A program made the position numbers and the translations under genes. The notes under the pieces were generated by a model, which worked only from the letters and a program-made list of their open reading frames with translations, was not told where the DNA came from and made no database searches. DNA of 64,000 nucleotides from Stereocaulon alpinum (lineage: Eukaryota; Ascomycota; Lecanoromycetes; Lecanorales; Stereocaulaceae), in assembly GCA_018257865.1 (NCBI GenBank), contig JAEUBA010000043.1:1-64000 (forward strand). Reading direction: 5' to 3'. Positions 1 to 9,545 of this stretch are shown one piece after another (the stretch's first letter is position 1; every line of letters starts with the position of its first letter).

Positions 1-122
1 AACCCTAACCCTAACCCTAACCCTAACCCTAACCCTAACCCTAACCCTAACCCTAACCCTAACCCTAACCCTAACCCTAACCCTAACCCTAACCCTAACC
101 CTAACCCTAACCCTAACCCTAA
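1..122. repeat. Telomere repeat array (CCCTAA)n
   Basis: About 20 uninterrupted AACCCT hexamers begin at base 1 and end at 122. The C-rich strand reading inward from the 5' end is the expected orientation for a left chromosome end, so the window starts at or very near a telomere. Non-repeat AT-rich DNA follows directly, with no degenerate-repeat transition zone. Confidence 0.98.
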
Positions 123-2703
123 ATATTCTTAGACTAGTAGAACTCTATTTAGTATACTATCTATAAATATTATATCCTAAGAACCCTATTTAATTAATAG
201 GTTAGCTTTCTTTAGTTATAGGATTTCTAAGGTAATATTATTAACCCCTCCTAATACTAAATTAAAGGTATACTTCTTATATCTTCGTCCTATTCTTAGG
301 TTAAGTATTTTAGTACTTCTATTAATAGTCCCTATTATTAATCTATTAAAGTTCGTTAACGCGTACGGCTCGCGTTTTTATATAGGTAAATTATATTTCC
401 TTATAAAGCTTAGTTTAATTAAATCCTTACTTAATCTACTATTAATAATAACCCTTACTAGAATACTATTAATCTTTACCTAAAACTAGAATCTAATATT
501 ATTATATAACTTAGTTAAGGTAATCTATTTAACCTTCTTAGTAGTTCCGTTACTTAGTCTATTTATTATAGAACCTACTAGTTTTTTATAAACTTATACC
601 TAAAGTCCCTACTAATTAGGTCTTCCCTAATAAATTTATTAAGTAGGATCTTTTCCTAGTACTTTAGGAGATTCCTAACTATTCTATCTAAATAATAGAT
701 TAATAACTATAAATCCCGCAGAATAAGTTATTAGTCTAGTAGTAATACACTTCCGTCCTTTAGGAATCTAGATCCCTTAGGGAGTTTCTAGTAGACTAAA
801 CTATCTAAGTCTAGATATTTATTCTCTTATAGTATCTCTTAGATCTTTTAAGCTACTAGAGACTTAAACTCTATAAGTCCCTTTATTTTATCTTAGGTAA
901 AGCTTATAGATAAACTCTTAAAAAGACTTATAAACCTAGTAACTAATAATAGTCGCTAGCCGTTTTCTACTAGTTTCCTAGCCTATTTATCGCTTAATAA
1001 GGCTATTAATACCTATATTAGTTTATCCGTAATAACTTTTCGTACGTATACCTCAGCCTTATCTAGTTTATTATATAGATTAGTTACTTACTATTCTACG
1101 TACTCTAATCGCTATTAATAGGATTCTAGCAGTTCTTCTTAAGTCCTTTAGGTATCTAACCTTAAAGCCTTAATCCTATTAAGGGTTTTATTATTTAATA
1201 AGGCTTCTCCCTCTATAAGCTCTCCCGACTTACTTCTAGAGGATAATTCCTAGCGGGGATTATTAACTTAATCCTTACTAAAGTATTCTTTACTATTTAC
1301 TATAGATACTTAGTATCTAAGTTTCTAGGGGTACTATCCTAATCTATCCTTCTTACTAAGATATATTTAGTATAAATTATTATAGTAAGCCGTCTAACTT
1401 AAGTAATTATACTCCCTATTAGTTAACTATACTAGCTGTTCCGGCTACTCCTATTTATTATAAGTAGGGTTTATATCCCCTACTATAGCTACCTACTCTT
1501 ATTAAGGGTACTTATTCTAATAGTAACCCTTCTTATAGTATCTATAGTATTCTATATTAGATAGGTCCTTCTTCTACTTCTTCTCTTTATAAGGTTTCCT
1601 AGAGAATTTCGCTTTTATAGCCGAAATATTTTCCTTTCTCCTAAACTTAGTAACTAGGCCTAAAGACTTCTATTCTATCTTTCTTTTATATATTCTATTA
1701 TTAATAGAGTAGACCTTAGATACTAACTATATAAAGTTTCTAATATTATTAGAATAGGCGAGCTTATCCTTAACCTTATCCTTTAGTCCTTTTTAATATA
1801 TAGCGGCTTAAGCGTCTTCTAACTAATTAAGCTAATAGGTAATTCCTCTAAATTACGCTATATATTCTATTATAGGCCCCTTCTATTAGAGATTTATAAG
1901 CTTATATTCTAGCCTTCTTTCTTTAGTACTATCCTTAAAGTAGAACCTTAATAAGTTCCTAATATATATCTTATTAGAAATAATCTTTAAGGACTTATCC
2001 TCTATTATATTAGGGTCCTAAATCGAAAGATATTCTTCTAACTAGGGTTAAAGGGCTACTGCCGTATTATCTTTAAGGTATAATAAGTAAAATATATTCC
2101 TAGCCTTCGCAGTAGAGAAGCTTAGTACATTAAATACTATATATAGGTTAATTTATTAGAGAAATATATCTAATCCTCCCTTCCTACTAGAGAACTTAGT
2201 AGGGGTAGGTAACTTTATCCCTCTATTACTAATAGTAATCCCTTCCTTAGGAATAGGAGCTAGGTCCTTTCCCTTAAATCTACTTATTACTTTAGGTATA
2301 ACGCGCCGTCTCTCCCCTAAGGTAGAACCGGAAGTACTTATACTATATAGTCTAAAGTATAGTATTTAAAGTATAACGGGGGGTTTAACTCCTATAGGTA
2401 AATCATATAGTATATTAAGTACTAAAAGGTAATAGAGATAAGTAGTTATTAAATTATCTTAAACTAAGACTCCTCTCTATTATATAAGTTAAATATAAGG
2501 AGATAAGAAAATATTCTACTAAAGGAAAACCCTTCCTTATATATTCTCCTTAAATATACTAAGCCCTGATATAATCCGGGTAATCTAGCCCTATATCTAC
2601 TATATTACTCTATAATCTACCTAATATACCCTAGATCACTTATATTACTAGGTCCTCTCCTAATAGTCCTTTACCTACTAACCCTATTACGTACCTTACT
2701 CGT
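123..2703 (-). mobile_element. RIP-degraded Ty3/Gypsy LTR retrotransposon fragment
   Basis: Very AT-rich sequence in which CpA and TpG are almost absent while TpA is everywhere, as RIP leaves behind. Read on the minus strand, one frame from about 2345 down to 1505 keeps Gag-like sequence despite many stop codons (see the gag entry). The part between 1450 and the telomere would hold protease and polymerase, but I could not verify any catalytic motif there. The element is cut by the telomere on its 3' side and approaches a 295-bp repeat on its 5' side, which may be its LTR. No complete ORF survives. Confidence 0.75.
1505..2345 (-). pseudogene. Gag of Ty3/Gypsy element (RIP-killed)
   Basis: Minus-strand frame. 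An ATA at about 2341-2343 sits where a start ATG mutated G to A would be, followed by a Ser/Thr/Arg-rich leader. A segment near 2215 (K-L-P-x-P-x-K-F) then leads to residues typical of retrotransposon capsid proteins. At 1505-1552 the codons spell a CCHC zinc knuckle (C-x2-C-x4-H-x4-C) whose Cys and His codons have become Tyr codons by G-to-A or C-to-T change, preceded by a Lys-rich stretch. Many TAG and TAA codons interrupt the frame, most explained by CAG/CAA or TGG to stop. Non-functional. Confidence 0.7.
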
Positions 2704-3000
2704 GACCTTGCGGGGTTACCCGTAACATAGGAATATTAGAATTTAATATTCTTATAATATTAATACCTTTTTATCTATATATCCGAAATATATATATTAG
2801 ACCTATAAGTTATAGAGCTCGCTAAGGCGTATATTTCCTTTTTTTTTTTCTAAAAAATTACTACTAGATATAGTAAGACTATAATTTAAAGTCTAAGTTA
2901 TTCTTAATACGATTTTACTAGACTAGTACTAAAATTTATATAGGGTTTAAGTTATTCTTAATTTAAGAATATTTAGGAATTAGTAATAGGATATCCCCTA
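2704..3000. repeat. Copy A of ~295-bp direct repeat (possible LTR)
   Basis: Aligns almost end to end with 3068-3360. Both copies start near TTGCGGG, contain GAGCTCGCTAAGGCG and ACTACTAGATATAGTAAGAC, and end near TTAGGAATTAGT(A/G)ATAGGA. Differences are mostly transitions, and this copy is the more mutated (fewer CpA/TpG). It could be the LTR of the adjacent Gypsy fragment, but I see no TG...CA termini or target duplication. Confidence 0.75.
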
Positions 3001-3067
3001 TATCCTATATATCCTAGGGCCCTATACTAGGAGATACTCCTCTCGCGCGTACTACTAGTCCTAGCTT

Positions 3068-3360
3068 AGTCACTTTGCGGGATAACCCGTAACATAGAAA
3101 TATTAGAATCCAACTTTCTTGCAATATTAATAACTTTTTATCTATATATCCGAATTATATATATTAGACCTGCAAGTTATAGAGCTCGCTAAGGCGAATA
3201 TTTCCTATATATTTTTTTCTAAAAAATTACTACTAGATATAGTAAGACTATAATTTGAAGTCTAAGTTATTCTTAATTCGATTTTGCTAGACCGGTACTA
3301 AAATTTATACGAGGTTTGAAATATTCTCAATTTGAGAACATTTAGGAATTAGTGATAGGA
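3068..3360. repeat. Copy B of ~295-bp direct repeat
   Basis: Second copy of the repeat at 2704-3000, in the same orientation and 67 bp away. It keeps several CpA/TpG sites lost in copy A (for example CTTGCAATATT and ATTTTGCTAGAC). Its right edge is the point where recognisable HET-gene coding sequence begins, so it marks a rearrangement breakpoint. Confidence 0.75.
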
Positions 3361-4830
3361 AAGAAAATAAACCCCCTATCAGATACTGAGGACATGCACA
3401 TTTGGATAGATACACTCTGCTGCCTATAGGAGCCTTCGTCCGCTAAGAAGAAAGCCATTATGTGCTTGGGAGAGACTTATGCCAATGCGACACATGTTCT
3501 CGTTCTTGATACGGGCTTACAGTCTGTAAACTCGGGTATAAGACCTACATGGGAGACACTTTTATGGGTTTTCTGTTCTGGCTGGACAACACGTTTATGG
3601 ACCTTACAAGAGGGCATGTTGCCGAAGAATCTATGGTTTCAGTTTCAGGACCAGCCACAGAGCTCGGACACCCTGAGGGACCGTCTGTTCCAGGAAGCCA
3701 GGCAGAATTTCATAGTCGAGTGCATGTGGAAGGATCTGCAAAATCAATATCTCTGGCTGGATAGGTTTCGATCACCACGAAAAGCCATCTTTAGCAGCCT
3801 TACCCAGGATTCGCCGGGTCTTGATGACTTCATAATTCTCAATCAAGCGCTGCAGCATCGAACTGTAACCTTCCCAGCAGACGAAGCAATATGTATCAGT
3901 TTGCTCACGGAATTTCCGCTGCAGCGACTTCTAGCCAATGAGGATGCGGACGTGAGAGATACAGACGGACTGCGCGAAGATCGTATGTGCAAAATATGGA
4001 TGTGGATCGACATTAAATACAGCGGAATTCCGTTTGGTTTATTAACTCTCGGATATTCTAAGCTTCAGCGACCTGGATTTCGCTGGGCGCCCAGGAGTCT
4101 CGCTGAAAACACGGCAGGGATCAATTGGCTATACCACTTGACGTTCCCAAAGATAGGTCGAATCGTCGAGAGTGGCTTACTGTTTAAGTCTGTTGGCTTC
4201 ATAGTATACCATAGAGAGTGGCAAGATGGCCTCAAAAGGAACCCTCTAGATGCAATGAGTCCATTACTGAATTTTACCAGCGCCACCTTCAAGGACCGAA
4301 CGACTGGCACCTTTTACAGGATCACTCCCTCGGGCAATCTAGATGTTCCAATCACTTTGCAGCAAGGTCCTGGGTACGACTTTCCCAAAGCAACACCTCT
4401 TGCAATCATACCCGCTACAGAAATCGACGAAGCTCAGGCATGTGAGGCGCTGTTGGGGAAAGTAGAACGATTAGGAGATAGGAGACATAAAGTCACTGAA
4501 TTTGTCCGTGTCGTTCTTGCTAAGATAGGTCACTCTGAAAGTCTTATTCTTAACACAGCCGAAGAGTTTGCTTTGTCAGCGCGCTCATCTCCATACATTC
4601 GGCGCATGAACGAGTTCAAAGTTGAAGACAGTGATAGCGAGGAGTTCCAAACATGTTCTCGAAATATAAAGTCTTTCTTCCTAGAATTAGCAACAGGCAG
4701 AAGTGAGGCACTGCGGAGCGAACCGCTTGGTATAAACGAGCATTGCTTGGAAATAATTACTTTTGATTGGTTCTGGAGTGACTACATTGCTGAAAATTTT
4801 GAAGAGAACACGGAATGGTGCGTGGACTGA
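3361..4830 (+). pseudogene. 5'-truncated HET (heterokaryon incompatibility) domain gene
   Basis: HET proteins mediate non-self recognition and cell death when fungal strains fuse. Coding sequence starts immediately after repeat copy B. The first in-frame residues read N-P-L-S-D-T-E-D then W-I-D-T-L-C, the mid-HET motif, so the N-terminal third of the domain is missing. An in-frame TAG at 3427-3429, best explained by CAG to TAG in a CpA context, interrupts it. No GT exists between 3361 and 3425, so an intron cannot remove the stop. From the ATG at 3460 a 456-codon frame runs open to TGA at 4828. It carries the rest of the HET core (T-Y-A-N-A, V-L-V-L-D, R-x-W-T-L-Q-E) and an unassigned C-terminal region. 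A short protein could still be made from 3460, but the domain is incomplete. Confidence 0.8.
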
Positions 4831-5057
4831 AAAGGGGCATCCTTTACCAGGCGAAAATTTCCGGGTGCAAAGATAGTAAGGGTAGAGAAATTGAAGAGAT
4901 AAGTAACTTAAGATACTCAGTAACGAATACTTCCTCAGAGATACTTTCTTAATATCTCTGAACGCTTTACCAGCCGAAACTACTTTAGGTAGAAGAAGGA
5001 TGGATTAACAATATCCTGACTACTAACTAATGTTTAGGAAAACAATGACAACGACCC

Positions 5058-6458
5058 TCAAGAAAATCTTTCTTCTTTGTATTCATCTTCGTCGTCGTCA
5101 TCATCATCAGTTTCTTCCTCGTCACGCTCGTCGTCATCATCATCAGTATCTTCTTCCTCGTCAAGCTCCCATCCCTTGGCGTTATTACGTCGAACCTCGC
5201 GTAGTTGGTTGCAAGCAACAATCACACCTCCCGCATCTGGTCCCTTGTCTTCTTCATTATCTGGTTCAATGGCTGCTTCCATCAGATTTTCCAATTCGAC
5301 TGCGTGTCCGAGATATTCTGTAAATCCCAGGAGGTGCTTTTGCTTGATCCACCTGCCCCTTGTCCCCCAGAACTGCTTACCAAACTCTTCTGTCAGTGGG
5401 TTGTTCTCCCGGTGCTGCGTTTGCAATGCTTTGCGCAAAAGTGAGACGGCGAATTGCCAGTAAAGATATCTTGCACGTGGGCGGAAGTCGCTCTTGAACG
5501 TTACTTGTTGGCCATCTAGCTCATGCCAGTGTTTGCGATCCCCTCTAAGCTCTTTATCCGTACGGCTCCCCGGTAGTGCTGTTCGCATACATTTGTCTTC
5601 TGGTCGAAGGACTCTTAACTTGTAATTTTTGATCTTGGCTCTTGTCCACTGATCGTATACCATAGCCGTCGCATCATTGGGCACATCTGGGACGAGGACT
5701 ATGCACCCGTTTGCGATTCTTTTCTCTGCATCTACACTCATCATCATCCCGTTCTCAGGTTCGAAGAGTTCCTCCCTGTCATTGGCATCTCGGCCGAAAA
5801 GCTCATCCATCGCGGTTTGGCCGGCACTGTAGGGGAAGATATGTGCTGCACGGATGACGACTCGATGCACCCAGCTACCAGTTATTGGACACCAGTGTTC
5901 CTGAATTTCTTTATCGGGGTGCCTGCTGTTATAGACGACCTGTAATTTGGATCGGAACAAAGACTGGGCTGATTTATCTCTTGGCCCTTGTCCAACAGTA
6001 TCTCCCAATCCTAAACCTCCCTTATGTACAGGCATTGATGTCAGCATCTCCATAAGCCACTTCCTGTGAACCCTGTCTGTATCAGTGTGGGAGAACGTCA
6101 TTCTCTCTATGTGCTCTCTTAAGACCCTATCTTTGATCATAAGACCAGCCTCTTCCTCTCTCAGCGTTATTGCCTTGTCTTCGCTATCCCAGTCTGTTTC
6201 CTCACCCCCTGACTTCAAAAATTGGTTGAGAGAAATTTTGCGAACGAGTTCATGCCTTTGCAATTCCAGTTCGTTGACTTCCTTGTGTTCAGCCCAACAT
6301 TTCGCGTCAAACGAACCTCTGGCTTTGATCTTCTTTCGTCGACTTTGTATCTCATTCTCGATACTTTGTTTTTGTTGGGAGTCGCTTTCTATTGACTGGT
6401 CAAAAGCGCGCTTGCTGGACGTGCGGTCTGGTATCGGCGGGTGGCGAGGCTGAGACAT
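5058..6458 (-). CDS. HNH nuclease domain protein with acidic tail
   Basis: Intronless 466-residue protein starting at ATG 6458. Residues 20-130 are charged and probably helical (Lys/Arg-rich near 40-48). The centre carries an HNH_2-type nuclease core: C190-P-x-T-G, then A-A-H206-I-F-P, then E-P-E-N236-G-M-M-M, matching the Cys, His and Asn spacing of fungal HNH proteins. The last 45 residues are almost entirely Asp and Glu, encoded by GAC/GAT repeats. The family is common and poorly characterised in filamentous ascomycetes; DNA cleavage is inferred from the fold only. It lies between a broken HET gene and a large NLR gene, so a role in non-self response is possible but unproven. The frame is intact and shows no RIP. 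Confidence 0.8.
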   Translation of the reverse strand: MSQPRHPPIPDRTSSKRAFDQSIESDSQQKQSIENEIQSRRKKIKARGSFDAKCWAEHKEVNELELQRHELVRKISLNQFLKSGGEETDWDSEDKAITLREEEAGLMIKDRVLREHIERMTFSHTDTDRVHRKWLMEMLTSMPVHKGGLGLGDTVGQGPRDKSAQSLFRSKLQVVYNSRHPDKEIQEHWCPITGSWVHRVVIRAAHIFPYSAGQTAMDELFGRDANDREELFEPENGMMMSVDAEKRIANGCIVLVPDVPNDATAMVYDQWTRAKIKNYKLRVLRPEDKCMRTALPGSRTDKELRGDRKHWHELDGQQVTFKSDFRPRARYLYWQFAVSLLRKALQTQHRENNPLTEEFGKQFWGTRGRWIKQKHLLGFTEYLGHAVELENLMEAAIEPDNEEDKGPDAGGVIVACNQLREVRRNNAKGWELDEEEDTDDDDDERDEEETDDDDDDEDEYKEERFS

Positions 6459-7604
6459 GGTGAACAGTGAACAACGGCGAATGGCTGACTAGAGGAAGGC
6501 AAGACTTGTTACACACGAATGCAAGATTGGTCACAAATGAAATCAAGATATGTCACAGACGAATGGCTCGAGCAGACGTGGAAAAGAAGCAAGTAGCTAC
6601 CGACTGGGGGAAGATAAGGCGCGGAATACCGCACGTGAAAATCCGCTGAAGCCAAGGCTAAAACAAAGTTTTCAATTTTGTCATATTCTCTAGTTAAGGT
6701 GTTCCTTCCGTTAAAATCACTTTAAGCTCCTTGGCAAACTGTATCTCTAATGTGCATTGAAATGTATTAACAAAATCTTTATATATTATTATATATAATA
6801 TCTTATACGCAAAGACAAAGAAGCCTAAGCGCAAGTTAAAACCAAAGGTAGCGGAGCTACCGGAGTATTGTAGGGCCTATTAGGGCAATAGAGATTATAG
6901 TTACCGGTGTTATAGAGGCTGGCGGCGAGGTCGGATAGGCGGAGCAGTGTTAGGGGCCGACCTAGAGCTAGTCGATAGGGGTGTTGATTAACTAGGAGAA
7001 TAGATCTAAGGAAGGAAGCTGACCAGGCGCGCGAAGGCCTACAAGCAAGCCCCTTGGAGCTAGGCCCAATAGGGCTAGGGTGCCGGGTAGGCAGGGTGAT
7101 AAGTGGCAACGCTGCAACGCTGGAAGGCAAAGCCCAGCCGGTAATATTACCCCCCCCCCCTCTACAAGGTATCGCCCCGATACCTGTAGCCAACGATCCA
7201 ATCGATCTATCTACCCATTCATCTATCCATCCCGCAGGCCATATGACGTCGGCGGCGTTGGTAGTGGTTGCGGTGCAAAGGTGCGGAGCGCCAAGACTTA
7301 TCCTCCAAAAGTCGGCATTTGGCGACAGCGATGTAGGGACCAGCAACTACACAAACCACTTGCGAATCGTGCCTCCGGCGCCTCAGGTAGCATAGCGAGC
7401 GACGGTAGCAGTAGGATATCGATAGATATCTGCTATTATAGCTAGAATCGAAAAGCTGAAAAAGTAGGAAATATTCAAATGAATATGAGGTTCGCGCAGC
7501 GAAACGCGCAGCGAAATGCAAGTATGAAAATGGTGGCGTTCCACCTAGCTTAGCAACTAGACTATACCAAATTAGGTATAGCTTGCCCCTTGTCGGTGTT
7601 GAGC
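6459..7604. other. Non-coding stretch
   Basis: No credible gene. 6459-6650 is the likely promoter of the minus-strand HNH gene. 6770-6815 is an AT-only run. 6830-7440 contains several overlapping frames on both strands, none with recognisable motifs, and a C9-10 run at 7148. Around 7490 the motif CGCGCAGCGAAA occurs twice in tandem. It looks like old repetitive DNA. Confidence 0.5.
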
Positions 7605-7800
7605 AGCGGTGTGGGTCTGCAGTATTGCTGGGAAGCTGCTGAGCTGCAGCGTTACTAGGAAGCTGTTGAGCTGCAGCGTTGCTGGGAGCAGCAGCTTTGC
7701 TGGGAGTTACAGCATTACTAGGAGCAGCAGCTTTGTTGGGAGCTGCAGTATTACTAAGACTGTAGCGTTGCTGGAAGCTGCAGCGTTGCTCCCAATTCTC
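7605..7800. repeat. Minisatellite with GCTGCAGCGTTGCTGGGA-like units
   Basis: Imperfect tandem units of roughly 18-36 bp built from AGCTGCAG, CGTTGCTGGGA and GCAGCAGCTTTG. All frames stay open through it by composition, giving spurious Ala/Gln/Ser-rich peptides; I do not call a gene here. Confidence 0.7.
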
Positions 7801-7922
7801 ATTCCCATGTAGATATAGACCCATGCTCTTTCTTGGCTTTCGAAGCCCTCTGGCTTCGCGAGGAAACGGTGAGGTGAGACGAACTGCCTACCAGTAGTAG
7901 GATCGTCTATTACAATAGTGAT

Positions 7923-8085
7923 TCGGTAGGACGGTCGAATCAGGTGGTGTGGTAGGATCGATGATTAGGTAGTTTGGTGAACTCGGTAGGACGTTCGAAT
8001 TCGGTAGTGAGGTGAGGGCGATAGTTGGAGGGTCTGAACTCAGTGGGACGTCCGAATTCGGTGGTAGGTGAGGTCGGTGGTTAAA
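7923..8085. repeat. Three imperfect ~58-bp tandem repeats
   Basis: The core TCGGTAGGACGTTCGAATTCGGT recurs at about 7923, 7982 and 8039 in diverged form, followed each time by G-rich GGTGAGG or GGTGTGG. Degenerate, with no coding potential. Confidence 0.6.
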
Positions 8086-8096
8086 TGGTATTATCG

Positions 8097-8174
8097 CTAG
8101 GTGCTAGCACCTAGATAGCTGCCAGCTATGTGAGCTGGCTGTGCGTATATCCGCGATAGCATCCTGCTATCGCG
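8097..8174. repeat. Cluster of palindromes / hairpin-forming sequences
   Basis: 8097-8114 is a perfect 18-bp palindrome (CTAGGTGC/TAGCACCTAG with shared centre). CAGCT...AGCTG follows at about 8123-8137. 8151-8172 is a perfect 8-bp stem (GCGATAGC / GCTATCGC) that extends imperfectly through GCGTATATCC / GTATATCGC. It may mark the end of an old transposable element, but no family can be assigned. Confidence 0.65.
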
Positions 8175-8419
8175 TATATCGCGTCTTGGGGTGAGCAGAG
8201 GGACGTAGACCGAGGTGCTTAAGGTGTTACTAAAGCGGGCCTAGATTGTCGTTAGTCCTCCCGCTCCACGCCCGAGCGTAGATTTTTCGACATAGCTCCA
8301 CCTGCAGTCCTATTAGCATAATCGTCTACTCTTTGTGTCTTCGAAGCACCTTCTGATTGCGGAGATGTAAATATTCCTTCAGAAGTATGTGGAGTTCCTT
8401 GAACCTATCAATACAAGGA

Positions 8420-9385
8420 TATATGTACACAGACGACACCTGCAACTCGACTCAAAGTCCTATCTTATCATAGGTTGCCAAGGATACTTACTCTATCGCC
8501 AGCAATGCAGTTGGCTGGTACGCTTATTCTGCAAACATAGGTGGTATTCCGACTGCCTATTATTGTAAGTCTTCTTGCTTTGCTATTTCCTATGAGTACA
8601 AAAGTGAGTCTGGTAGATTATACTCGGAGTTCCTCAAACTCTGTGTGGGCTTGAAATCCAAGCACAAGCCAGCGACTTCACACCGAGCGCTTCAAAAAAG
8701 CTAGGATGTATACCGTTCAAACCCTCCGGCTTTCAGCTACTGTTATGGCACATATAGGACAACGCAAATTCTCCGCACCCCACTTCCCCACCAAGATAGC
8801 CAACTTTCATACAGGGTATACTACAATGACATTTCAAGATTCTTACTCTTGAGAGTGGGGGCTGACTCTGTATGTTTGCAGACATGGGTCTGGACGCAGA
8901 TACTACGTACAAAGACTAAATCGACGGCGCCGTCAGGCGGTTAGGAACGTTTAACAGTAAGATAAACAACTACATAATTATCTATTGCACTGATCTACAT
9001 GATTGTTGTAGCAGGAAGATCAATGGCATCACCATTCGCGGTACATAAACTTGGGAGCGAATTTCAGAAACTGAGACGGGGACAAAAGCTGACTGTTGAG
9101 CTTCTGCAGATTATACATAGACAAAGACTCCTTGGCTTTGATAGATCTTCTATCACATCAATATGTGTGGCGCTATCTACACGGTGAGAACCATCGCACA
9201 GACCGAGAAATTCCTACAGGATGCCTTCAAGGTCCCAGGGGGATCCTGGGGTGATTACGTGAAATACGCCGGAAAGGTTACCTGGCTCCAAGTAACTGGC
9301 TAAACATGATGTACATGGATCTCAAGGAGGAATTGGGGCCACACAACGACTATGATTGGGTAGACCCCGACAATCAGCCTCTGTA
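8420..9385 (+). pseudogene. Decayed protein-coding relics, family unknown
   Basis: Short open stretches keep coding-like composition but are broken by stops and frame changes. Around 8425-8590 a frame reads Y-T-D-D-T-C-N-S-T followed, after a TAG, by a Tyr/Gly/Ala-rich segment ending at a Cys. Around 9160-9300 another frame ends with a Trp/Lys-rich stretch and stop; a third at 9308-9387 is acidic and ends in TAG. These could be remains of one or two small secreted proteins. I do not recognise the family. Confidence 0.3.
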
Positions 9386-9545
9386 GTGAAGGCATTCATA
9401 AAGATTCTAATTCCTTTTACTCATGGTAAGTCGAATCAGATATTTCAAGCATCTACGACTCTGCGTAACTGATATATAGATGTAGCGAGAGAATGTAACA
9501 AGACATTGACGTAACATTCAAACCTAGCCTCAAGCACTGCCAATA

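Noticed and set aside
7605..7800. CRISPR-like regular repeats
   Set aside because: Units are imperfect, contiguous and without unique spacers, and the organism is a eukaryote; this is a minisatellite.
7219..7824. 201-codon minus-strand ORF rich in Ser-Asn-Ala-Ala
   Set aside because: It is the translation of a minisatellite; all frames stay open there because of the repeat composition.
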